NCBI GenBank assembly: GCA_964363305.1
Contig: CAYIHX010000009.1
Coordinates: 31,986 to 95,985, forward strand
Direction: 5' to 3'
DNA: 64,000 nt
From: CAYIHX01 sp964363305
GTDB taxonomy: Bacteria > Bdellovibrionota > UBA1018
Shown here: positions 14,935 through 22,036 of the stretch, piece by piece
Layout: each line of letters begins with the position of its first letter
How positions within the stretch are numbered: the stretch's first letter is position 1
The notes under the pieces: model-generated
The model's database searches: none
Told to the model about the DNA's origin: nothing
Seen by the model: the letters and a program-made list of their open reading frames with translations, nothing else
Position numbers and translations under genes: made by a program

Positions 14935-16395
14935 ATGAAAAACTCTAAAAAAATCCTCATTTCAGCTCTTTTTTTGATCGTGAGCGGCCTCTCCTCCGCC
15001 TACGCTCAGAGCATCCCGCGCGACGCACGGACCGCCGTCCTCGTGCGCCAGTACCTCCTCGAATGGCACGCGGCCCTGAGCTTGAGGCCCGACGTCTTCC
15101 CTGAAATCAGCCGGAACGAGGCGTACAGCCTGGTCAGCAACGTGCGCTTCGAACGGGTCGAGCAAGAGGGGATGAGCATCTCCTGCGACGAAGACTCCAT
15201 CATCGAACCCGGCGGCGCGCGCCTTCGCTTCGCGGGCCCCTTCTGCTTCACTCGCCGGTACGACCGCATTCGGATCGGCAGCCGCGCGCTGCAATCGGCA
15301 GAGACCGACCCCCGTGAAGGCCGCGTGATCGCCGGCTGGATCCTCTTCAGAATGAGCGGCCGCTCAGGCGTCAACGCCGCGCAGATGCGTGGCCTCGTGA
15401 ATGAGCTGTGGGGCGACCATGCAGGCGACCTCACTCCCGTCACCGAAAGCACGGCCCTCAGCATGGTCTACACCGGGACCACCGTCTACGAAACCGAAGA
15501 CCTGGCTCGGCGTTACTGGCGTGGCCTCGTGGCCGGCTACGGAGAGAGCCAGCGGCCCCGGCGTGGCGCCTGGTTCGTCCGCTCCGAGCAAGATCCAGCA
15601 CATTTTGCGCCCGGTGGGTACCGCGTACGCGCCAGCGCACGCGTCGGTCTCGGCGGCGGCGTACACCACACCGAAGACCACGCGCTCGGAACGAGTTCAA
15701 CCTCGGGCACCGGCGGCGCATCGATGGTAGTCCACGGCGTGGCCAGCCACAACATGGGCACGGCGGCGCCCTGGGAGCCGACCGTATCCCTCGACGTACG
15801 GGCCGCTTTAGAGGCCAGCGCTGACCGCCCGCTCTACACGATGCAGCTCAACCTCAGCAGCTCGCTCGCGCCCCTCGGCATCGGCGGCCTCTGGGGCGCC
15901 GTCGACGCCAATCAGTTCAGCGCCCTCTCCGAAAAAATCGCGCGCCTGGGTTTCTCCGTGCTTTCCGCCCCGATCGACTTCGGCGGCGGCGACTACCTGA
16001 TGATCCAGCTCGGCGTGGGTCGAAGTTGGATCGACCTCCATGCCAACGGCCACGATTTCTCCGGCAACCAGATCGAACACGACTGGGGAACCGGAGGCGA
16101 CCTCTCCGCCATCCTGCGCGCCGGAAGTTTCTTCGTCCTCGTACGCGGCCGCTACGACGTTTATTCTCCTTCCGGCGGCGCCTACCCCGGCGGTGAACAG
16201 CTCGAGCGCTTCGCCGGGTCTGCGAGCGTTTCTCTCCCCCTCGGCGCCCTGCTCGCCAACGACGGCCTTCGCCTCGAAGCCGACGTCGTGCACTACCTCG
16301 GCGCCACGCGGAACCTCCTCGGCGAACTCCCCCCCGAGTCGCGCGTGAACATCACGACCGGCACGGTACGCCTGCTTTACGAAGCGGCGTTCTAG
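14935..16395 (+). CDS. Outer-membrane barrel protein with N-terminal periplasmic domain (paralogue B)
   Basis: A 486-residue paralogue of the preceding protein, starting 3 bases after its stop. The signal peptide ends SSAYA-Q. It shares the Cys-containing IIEPGGARLR motif, the RPLYTMQLNLSSSL and GLWGAVDANQF strands, and a C-terminal aromatic residue (LLYEAAF). It differs by about 65 extra residues with Tyr/Gly-rich strands in the middle. It is the last gene of the nine-gene operon. No clear terminator follows: 16396-16512 contains only a weak inverted repeat. Confidence 0.65.
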   Translation: MKNSKKILISALFLIVSGLSSAYAQSIPRDARTAVLVRQYLLEWHAALSLRPDVFPEISRNEAYSLVSNVRFERVEQEGMSISCDEDSIIEPGGARLRFAGPFCFTRRYDRIRIGSRALQSAETDPREGRVIAGWILFRMSGRSGVNAAQMRGLVNELWGDHAGDLTPVTESTALSMVYTGTTVYETEDLARRYWRGLVAGYGESQRPRRGAWFVRSEQDPAHFAPGGYRVRASARVGLGGGVHHTEDHALGTSSTSGTGGASMVVHGVASHNMGTAAPWEPTVSLDVRAALEASADRPLYTMQLNLSSSLAPLGIGGLWGAVDANQFSALSEKIARLGFSVLSAPIDFGGGDYLMIQLGVGRSWIDLHANGHDFSGNQIEHDWGTGGDLSAILRAGSFFVLVRGRYDVYSPSGGAYPGGEQLERFAGSASVSLPLGALLANDGLRLEADVVHYLGATRNLLGELPPESRVNITTGTVRLLYEAAF

Positions 16396-16460
16396 CTTCG
16401 CGGCCAGCTCAAGCCTGCGGATGAAGTTCCCATAGGCCAAGACTCAATTTTCTCCTGATA

Positions 16461-16486
16461 TTGTAAGAAACGATGAAATCTTACAA
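16461..16486. repeat. Inverted repeat TTGTAAGA/TCTTACAA
   Basis: A perfect 8-base inverted repeat with a 10-base loop lies between the convergent ends of the operon (plus strand) and ATPase A (minus strand). No T-run follows on either strand, so it is not a standard intrinsic terminator. It may be an operator-like site or chance. Confidence 0.35.
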
Positions 16487-16512
16487 CTCGTAGGGCGAAT
16501 TTTTCATGGCCC

Positions 16513-17811
16513 TCAACTCCGGAGCACGCTAGCAGCATAAAGAGGGAGATTCATGAAATCCGGCGTGGCGTGAAAGTTCAGAGGCGAGAATCGAACCGCC
16601 TTCTTTGACCGAAATTTAGCGCGGAATAACCCCAGGCTTTTTCCCCGAACATTGTCACTCCCCTTCACTTCGACCGGCACCACCTGCCCGCTTTGCTCAA
16701 TCACGAAGTCAACCTCCGCGCGTGACGGGATGGACCAGTAGTGCAAAGGTGCCCATCCCAACGAGGTCAGCTCCTGCGCGATCAGATTCTCGGTCAGCGC
16801 TCCGTGAAACTCCCCCCAAAGACCTCCTTGGCTCAGCACCGCTTTGAAATTCACGCGCGCCATGGCGCCCAACAAACCCACGTCCAAACAGTACAGCTTA
16901 AACGAAGCATCCTTTCGATAACTTGCCAACGGAACCATGGCCCGCTCCACCGCATGAGCTTTGAGCACTAGCCCGGCATCGGATAGCCACTGAACCGCCG
17001 CCTCATAATCTCGTCCGCGGGCGTTCACCCCTAATTGGCTATAGGTAAATTTCCGGTTTTCCCTGGCGAGCTGCCCCACCAATGATGCCCACACCTGCTG
17101 AATCTTGAGGGTCGTCGATGGATCCGCGTACTTCGAAAAATCAAGCAGGTAGGCTTGCAGAATATCCTCCTGCAGAGCTCGACATTCAGGCAAATCACCG
17201 TGCTGGATATATGCTTGAACGACTTCCGGCATGCCACCTACCAGCCAATAGACGCGCAGAAGCTCCAGCAGTTGCTGATGAAACACCTCGTCTAAAGGTT
17301 TTTCTGGCGAGTGATCCAAAAGATGCTCCAGAAGCCCTTCTTTCCCCGACGCGCGGAGAAACTCCGAGAAGCGCATCGGATAGAGAGTTTTAAAGGTCAC
17401 CTTTCCAACGGGAAAGGATGAGGCGCCACTCATCATGACTCCGAGCAGGGAGCCAGCGGCCGCTACAGCAAACTCGGGTGCATCCTCGCAAAAGTACTTG
17501 AGAGACAGCAACGCATGCGGAGCCGCCTGAATTTCATCTAGAATAATCAGAGTCTGTTCAGGCAAAATCGGCTGCTCGGCGAGCACTGAAAGTTTCCGGA
17601 CGAGCTCGAGCGGATCGAGATTTCGCTTGAAGATCTCCTGCGCGTCCGGCTGCTTCTCGAAGTTGATGTACGCGCAGCTTTTAAACTGAGTCCGCCCAAA
17701 CTCCTGGAGGAGGTGAGTCTTACCCACCTGCCGGGCGCCACGGAGAACCAGAGGTTTCCGCCTCGTACCGGTCTTCCATGCGACCAAATCAGCCAAGAGT
17801 TCTCTTATCAT
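16513..17811 (-). CDS. AAA ATPase with DUF4143 domain (ATPase A)
   Basis: A 432-residue protein. Walker A GARQVGKT is at residues 25-32, and Walker B is LIILDEIQAAP. A central helical/winged-helix region follows, then the C-terminal DUF4143 part with VDFVIEQSGQVVPVEVKG, whose D...ExK residues resemble the PD-(D/E)xK nuclease fold. Such proteins are common and multi-copy in bacteria and archaea, but their role is unproven; defence, toxin-like or DNA-related functions are proposed by context only. It is divergent from the second TIGR02147 gene. Two TGTGA-N6-TCACG-type inverted repeats lie just upstream of its start. Three relatives occur in this window. Confidence 0.85.
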   Translation of the reverse strand: MIRELLADLVAWKTGTRRKPLVLRGARQVGKTHLLQEFGRTQFKSCAYINFEKQPDAQEIFKRNLDPLELVRKLSVLAEQPILPEQTLIILDEIQAAPHALLSLKYFCEDAPEFAVAAAGSLLGVMMSGASSFPVGKVTFKTLYPMRFSEFLRASGKEGLLEHLLDHSPEKPLDEVFHQQLLELLRVYWLVGGMPEVVQAYIQHGDLPECRALQEDILQAYLLDFSKYADPSTTLKIQQVWASLVGQLARENRKFTYSQLGVNARGRDYEAAVQWLSDAGLVLKAHAVERAMVPLASYRKDASFKLYCLDVGLLGAMARVNFKAVLSQGGLWGEFHGALTENLIAQELTSLGWAPLHYWSIPSRAEVDFVIEQSGQVVPVEVKGSDNVRGKSLGLFRAKFRSKKAVRFSPLNFHATPDFMNLPLYAASVLRS

Positions 17812-17830
17812 GTCAATATGTTACAATAAA

Positions 17831-17846
17831 TGTGATTTTTATCACG
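17831..17846. promoter_or_regulatory. Inverted repeat TGTGA-N6-TCACG near ATPase A start
   Basis: TGTGATTTTTATCACG lies 20 bases upstream of the ATG at 17811. It has the same layout as CRP/FNR-family sites (TGTGA-N6-TCACA) and would overlap the promoter or leader of ATPase A. The centre is 32 bases from the next repeat at 17862-17879. Confidence 0.5.
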
Positions 17847-17861
17847 TTTTTTTGTGATTTT

Positions 17862-17879
17862 TCGTGAATTCCATCACGA
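17862..17879. promoter_or_regulatory. Inverted repeat TCGTGA-N6-TCACGA upstream of ATPase A
   Basis: A perfect 6-base inverted repeat with a 6-base spacer. It shares the GTGA/TCAC half-site with the repeat at 17831-17846, with centres 32 bases apart, close to three helical turns. An extra TGTGATTTTT half-repeat lies at 17853-17862. The same 32-base spacing recurs at ATPase C. Confidence 0.5.
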
Positions 17880-17897
17880 TAAAATCAGGATGCCGCT

Positions 17898-17931
17898 AGT
17901 GAGGGCAAATTTCAGTCAGTTTGCCCTCACT
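17898..17931. repeat. 12-bp perfect inverted repeat AGTGAGGGCAAA/TTTGCCCTCACT
   Basis: A 12-base perfect inverted repeat with a 10-base loop, lying between ATPase A and the TIGR02147 gene. A third half-site, GGGGCAAA, follows near 17935. It could be an operator for the regulator at 17983 or a leader hairpin. It lacks a T-run, so a terminator is unlikely. Confidence 0.5.
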
Positions 17932-17982
17932 TTAGGGGCAAACCTATTGCCGTGAGTCATTCAATCCACTATAGCATAACGC

Positions 17983-18777
17983 ATGAAGTCAACTCCCGCA
18001 GCTGCCCTGGGTGGCGCCCCATTCCGAGAGTTTCTCCAGAGCGAACTCGTGCGGCGGTGCCAGCAAAACCCAAGCTACTCGATGCGCGCGTTTGCCCGCA
18101 TGCTCCAAACCGATCCGTCCACTCTGGCCAAGATTCTCAGTGGCAAGCGCGTGCTTAAAAAGAGAGCGATTCAGAAACTCGGTATCAGACTGGGCCTGAC
18201 CCCCTTCGCCCTGGCCCGATTCACGACGACGACTCAAACCCCTTCCGGTCCCGAATATGCCGTACTCTCCGCCGACGCGTTTCATGTCATTTCCGAGTGG
18301 TACCACTACGCTCTTCTCGAGCTCCTTCGGGTGGATCATTTCAAGCCGGATGCGCGATGGGCGGGACGAGCCCTCGGAATATCGAAGCTGGAAGTTTGCG
18401 CCGCCCTCGAGCGATTGCAACGCGTCGGGATGCTGAAAATCGATGAGCACGGAAATTGGATCGACCTGTCAGGGGGGCGCTCCACGACCGTTGGAAATGA
18501 TTTCACGGCGGCCGCCTTTCGGAATCTCCAGCGGCAGGTCTTGCAAAAAGCGCTCGTCGCCCTGGAGGAAGTGCCGATGGAGCGGCGGGATCAGACCTCC
18601 ATGACCTTCGCGGCAGACTCATCGCAAATGATTGAAGCAAAAGCACGCATCAAGGAATTTCGGCGAGACCTCGCGGCATTCTTGAGCCGCGGTGCGCGCA
18701 GGGATCAGGTTTACCACCTGGGGATATCCCTCTACCCAGTGATTCGTTTTGAAAACCGTGGCCCCGTGGCCACCTAA
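17983..18777 (+). CDS. TIGR02147-family transcriptional regulator (second copy)
   Basis: A 264-residue protein. FREFLQSELVRRCQQNPSYS followed by FARMLQTDPSTLAKILSGKRVLKKRAIQKL is the N-terminal helix and helix-turn-helix of the TIGR02147 family. The middle SEWYHYALLELL and the C-terminal IKEFRRDLAAFL also fit. It is a paralogue of the regulator at 6463. It is followed after 18 bases by an exported protein, repeating the regulator-plus-exported-partner arrangement. The ATG at 17983 has no obvious Shine-Dalgarno. A 12-bp inverted repeat lies 52 bases upstream. Confidence 0.85.
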   Translation: MKSTPAAALGGAPFREFLQSELVRRCQQNPSYSMRAFARMLQTDPSTLAKILSGKRVLKKRAIQKLGIRLGLTPFALARFTTTTQTPSGPEYAVLSADAFHVISEWYHYALLELLRVDHFKPDARWAGRALGISKLEVCAALERLQRVGMLKIDEHGNWIDLSGGRSTTVGNDFTAAAFRNLQRQVLQKALVALEEVPMERRDQTSMTFAADSSQMIEAKARIKEFRRDLAAFLSRGARRDQVYHLGISLYPVIRFENRGPVAT

Positions 18778-18795
18778 CCCGGAGAAAAAACACAA

Positions 18796-19812
18796 ATGAG
18801 CACGATCAAAAATTTGATGATTGGATTGGGACTGCTGGCTTTGGCCAGCAACGGCGCGCGGGCGGAGAATGAACGAGAAGGTCACGGAGGGGACGGCATT
18901 CAGGCTCAAGTTCAGGGAATGGGCCGTGAGATCCTCGTGTTTTTGCGATCGCGAGAAGCGAATGCCTTACCTCGGCTGAATCTCGCGGCCCTGGAACGGG
19001 CCATCGCTGACGTCACCGTATTTTCAAGAAGAGAGAGCATTCCCTGCCCCGATCCAGCAGGACAGCTTGAGCTGCGAGACGCTTGCGCGACTCGGCAGCC
19101 TCCGGTCATTTATTGGTACGCCGAAGCTTTCTACGGGTACGATACGTCCACGCGCTATATGATGGTGTTGCACGAATTGATGCGCGTTTCTGGCGAGGGA
19201 TCCCGCGACGAAGACAATGAGGTTTCCTATCCGATCATCCTGCAGATGAATCCCCGGGGGACTCCCCTGGATCCGCCCGCCCCCGCGCCAGTACCGGCAC
19301 CCGTGCCAGCACCAGAAGGAAATTTACTCAGTCGAGTTTCGGCTGGCTCCTATGAGCTCTACACACAGAGAGTGCAAAGCCGTCCCTCCGCGCATCTCTC
19401 GGGGGCAGACCAATTCAGAATTGGCCGAGTGGGGAACGGAATTGAAATCACGTTCACGGATCACACCCGGTACGGAACGCCTCGTTGGACCCCCTGTTCA
19501 GGACAATATTGCGAGCCAAGCCTCTATGGAACACACATTCTCATTCAGCCCTCCGATTGTGATTCGGCCGTGTGCACCAGCTCCGTGGTTCAACTTCACG
19601 GGTCCGAGCTGGTCGAGGTGCAACTCCGGGTCAGGCCTGCAGGTTACCGAACGGAGGTCCGACCGGGATTTCAGATCGCCTTCGCGATTCGCCGGATCGA
19701 GCGCGCCACCGGACTCATCGGTCAGTGGCATGGCTTGGGCGGTCTCTCTGACCCCTCCTCCCCCGATTTCTTCGTAGATAATCGCTCCTCTTACGTGCGA
19801 ACAGAATACTGA
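18796..19812 (+). CDS. Exported protein with possible HELMR metal site
   Basis: A 338-residue protein. GGAGA precedes the ATG at 18796. Signal peptide residues 1-23 end NGARA-E. Near residue 120 MVLHELMRVSGEGSRDEDNEVS occurs. HELxR with acidic residues downstream recurs in exported proteins of this group but lacks the second His of HExxH. A Pro/Ala/Val linker (PAPAPVPAPVPAPEG) separates an N-terminal domain from a beta-rich C-terminal domain with two Cys pairs. It is probably controlled by the TIGR02147 gene just upstream. Function is unknown. Confidence 0.7.
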   Translation: MSTIKNLMIGLGLLALASNGARAENEREGHGGDGIQAQVQGMGREILVFLRSREANALPRLNLAALERAIADVTVFSRRESIPCPDPAGQLELRDACATRQPPVIYWYAEAFYGYDTSTRYMMVLHELMRVSGEGSRDEDNEVSYPIILQMNPRGTPLDPPAPAPVPAPVPAPEGNLLSRVSAGSYELYTQRVQSRPSAHLSGADQFRIGRVGNGIEITFTDHTRYGTPRWTPCSGQYCEPSLYGTHILIQPSDCDSAVCTSSVVQLHGSELVEVQLRVRPAGYRTEVRPGFQIAFAIRRIERATGLIGQWHGLGGLSDPSSPDFFVDNRSSYVRTEY

Positions 19813-19818
19813 ACCAGC

Positions 19819-19836
19819 GCCATACCTCAATATGGC
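19819..19836. repeat. Short inverted repeat GCCATA/TATGGC
   Basis: A 6-base perfect inverted repeat with a 6-base loop, immediately after the exported-protein stop and about 57 bases before the nucleotidyltransferase start. It might be an operator of the MNT-HEPN module. It is short enough to be chance. Confidence 0.25.
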
Positions 19837-19892
19837 ATATTCTGGTGGTCACGCTTGACCCGCTCACTGGCCCCCGTCATCATTGACGCTGC

Positions 19893-20350
19893 ATGACTGC
19901 GAGCCCTCTCGTCCATCAAGCCGCCGCCTGGATCCGCGACCGGGTGATGACCTCGAATCTCAACCCTCGCTGCGTGGCACTTTTCGGATCGGTGGTTCGT
20001 TCCTCTTGGAAGCCCGAAAGTGATTTCGACCTCCTCCTCATCGGTGACCGAATCCCGCGCCGTCCCTTTGAGCGCGGAGACCTCTTTGGACCCATTTCAA
20101 CGGAATGGCGCGCTCATCCGCTTTTCAAATCGTTGCCGAGAGCCCTGTCTCCCCTTTACCTCTCCGAGCAAGGCTGGCTCGACTCTTCCGGTCTCCGCCT
20201 CTCCCTTTCCAGCGAAGCCTGAATCCTGATCGACGACGGCTTTCTGAGCCAGAGTTTGCATGAAGCAAATCGGTGGATACAGGAAGGCCTTTGGTCAAAA
20301 AAATCGATGGCGGATGGCTCTGGATCCCGAAAGGAGTCCAAATCGCATGA
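19893..20350 (+). pseudogene. MNT-type nucleotidyltransferase (antitoxin) with in-frame stop and frameshift
   Basis: CVALFGSVVRSSWKPESDFDLLLIG is the GSxxR...SDxDLL core of minimal nucleotidyltransferases. The frame meets TGA at 20220-20222. However, it continues in the same frame with family-like sequence, ILIDDGFLSQSLHEANRWIQEGL. It then shifts at the A7 run near 20300 to give KKIDGGWLWIPKGVQIA, which ends at TGA 20348-20350. That final TGA overlaps the HEPN start (ATGA), as in intact MNT-HEPN pairs. The original gene therefore ran to 20350 and has acquired a nonsense codon plus a frameshift. In known pairs MNT AMPylates HEPN; the present product would be truncated to 109 residues. Confidence 0.7.
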
Positions 20351-20655
20351 GCCCCTCCCAGAAAAACCGCGCAGACTATTTTCTGCGCGCAGCGCGAACG
20401 ATTGCCAAAGAATGCCTCCAGAGCCAGGCCGATGGCGCGCACGATCGAGTCGTGCGCAAAACCCATGATCTCAAAGGGCTTGCCGAGGCCTGGGGTAGTC
20501 TATCTGGGGTGACTCCGGCGCAGCTCGACGTTCTCACTGCGGAGCGAATTCCCTCATTTTACGGGGCAAATGACCTGATTCCCGATGAATACTACACAGC
20601 GGAAGACTCGGACCGATGCCTAGGCATCTTGAAAATGCTCGGCCTGCTGGACTGA
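20347..20655 (+). CDS. HEPN-domain protein, probable toxin partner
   Basis: A 102-residue helical protein beginning MSPSQKNRADYFLRAARTIAKE. RVVRKTHDLKGLAEAW contains an R-x5-H arrangement of the kind used by HEPN ribonucleases. The C-terminal YYTAEDSDRCLGILKMLGLLD is typical of HEPN partners of minimal nucleotidyltransferases. The start overlaps the end of the degraded MNT frame by 4 bases, so the two were once translationally coupled. If HEPN is active its antidote appears damaged, so either HEPN is also inactive or another neutraliser exists. Confidence 0.65.
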   Translation: MSPSQKNRADYFLRAARTIAKECLQSQADGAHDRVVRKTHDLKGLAEAWGSLSGVTPAQLDVLTAERIPSFYGANDLIPDEYYTAEDSDRCLGILKMLGLLD

Positions 20656-20683
20656 CCCAGCGAACGAAAGGCTCATCCGAACC

Positions 20684-21940
20684 TCACCCCGGCTCTCGAA
20701 ATAGATCCCCCGCGCCGAGGGCCTGAACGGCATGACCATTGGCTTGCCCGAGCGTGCCTGCGGCTGACCTTTTGACGTCGAAGTAAGCTGCTTTTCCTTC
20801 TTTGAGCAGAACCAGATCCACCTCGCGTTTCTGTTTGGCCGAGTACCAGAAGTATGTTCCTTCGTTGGAGCGCGCGAACTCGGACACCCAGATGGCCTCG
20901 AGAAGGTTCCCTTCAAATTGAGGCGACTGAAGTTCTTGCTGGGCCAGGCCCCATACGTTGGCGACGTTGTTCTTCCAACCGTCCACGAGAAAGTAGAGAA
21001 GCGGGTCGATGAAATAGACCTTGCGGGCTTTTTGGTAGGCGGGCCCCTTTTTGTTTGGATCGTAGCAGTAGAGAAGATGAGCGAGGAACGCGTCTTGGAT
21101 ATGCTCGAGATAACTCAAAGCCGTTTCATGGCTTCGAATGGGGGTTCCTTCGATGAGACTCGTGAAGGTGATCCGACTCGTGAGTGTCTCGACCACTCGG
21201 AACAAAATATGCTTGAGGTTTTCTTCCGTGAGTCCGTATCGGAGTGCGTCGCCGATGATCCAGTTGCGGTAAGTTGCATAGGTTTCCTCGGAAACCCGAC
21301 CGAGAGTGACGAAGTCGCGCAGCGCATGAGGAAATCCCCCCACACGAAGAAAGATACTCATGAGCTCTTCGTGGCTCTTGCCTTTGAAGCACTCCAGCTC
21401 GAGGTACTGGCGGGGAGAGAGAGGAAAAAGGCGCAGGTCTTTTCCGGTGCCCCGCCGACCGGGCAGGCGCTCGGAGCTCATTTTTAGGTCTCGCGCATTC
21501 GAGCCGGTAATCATGAGCGTCGTTTGTTGGAGAAGGCCCGAATTCGAACAGCTGAGAATCGCCCGCTGCCAATCTGGAACAAACGAAACCTCGTCCAGAA
21601 ATACGTAGGTTCGTTCCTGTTTGTGATTCGAAAACCAATCCTTGAGAATCGCGGCGAGTTCCCCAAAGCTTTCTAGAGTCTCGCAGCTGAGAAAAAAAAT
21701 TCTCTGACCGCGAACCTTCTCTTGAACGAGTAGCCTGCGGATCCATTCCTTCAGAAGCGTCGTCTTGCCGACCTGACGAGGGCCACGCAAGACGTGGATC
21801 TCTCCTGCTTCGAGAGGCAGTTTCAAGAGGCTCTGATGTCGGTAGTAATAGGGTCGCCCTTCAATCGCACACAGGTGCGGGTCGTCTCTTTCAGAGACAC
21901 TTCCGAGCCACCAGGGGTTATCGAGCGAGAACCTGTCCAT
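20684..21940 (-). CDS. AAA ATPase with DUF4143 domain (ATPase B)
   Basis: A 418-residue protein. Walker A is GPRQVGKT near residue 54. Walker B is TYVFLDEVSFVPDW, followed by LMITGSNARDL. The C-terminal DUF4143 part has REVDLVLLKEGKAAYFDVK, retaining the D...DxK residues. It is closest in layout to ATPase D (TGSxAR, LPGRRGTGK, FPLSPRQY against RLPGRKGAGK, RPWSFREY). Upstream only two 8-base palindromes are seen, TGATATCA (21951) and TCATATGA (21967), centres 16 bases apart. No long start-codon repeat is present, unlike its relatives. Role unknown. Confidence 0.85.
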   Translation of the reverse strand: MDRFSLDNPWWLGSVSERDDPHLCAIEGRPYYYRHQSLLKLPLEAGEIHVLRGPRQVGKTTLLKEWIRRLLVQEKVRGQRIFFLSCETLESFGELAAILKDWFSNHKQERTYVFLDEVSFVPDWQRAILSCSNSGLLQQTTLMITGSNARDLKMSSERLPGRRGTGKDLRLFPLSPRQYLELECFKGKSHEELMSIFLRVGGFPHALRDFVTLGRVSEETYATYRNWIIGDALRYGLTEENLKHILFRVVETLTSRITFTSLIEGTPIRSHETALSYLEHIQDAFLAHLLYCYDPNKKGPAYQKARKVYFIDPLLYFLVDGWKNNVANVWGLAQQELQSPQFEGNLLEAIWVSEFARSNEGTYFWYSAKQKREVDLVLLKEGKAAYFDVKRSAAGTLGQANGHAVQALGAGDLFREPG

Positions 21941-21979
21941 TCTAATTCGATGATATCACTAAATAATCATATGAAAAGA

Positions 21980-22008
21980 CAAATCAGCGATCGTGAATCG
22001 CTGATTTG
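21980..22008 (-). terminator. Intrinsic terminator of the subtilase gene
   Basis: CAAATCAGCGAT and ATCGCTGATTTG form a perfect 12-base stem with a 5-base loop. On the minus strand it is followed by TCTTTT, 29 bases after the protease stop. The 32-base core (21981-22012) matches 25595-25626 at 30 of 32 positions, so this hairpin is a repeated element. Confidence 0.75.
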
Positions 22009-22036
22009 GCTCTATCCAGGCTGGATCGAGAGTGCG

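Noticed and set aside
21951..21974. TGATATCA and TCATATGA near the ATPase B start as an operator pair
   Set aside because: These are two different short AT-rich palindromes without shared half-sites, far weaker than the repeats at ATPases A, C and D.
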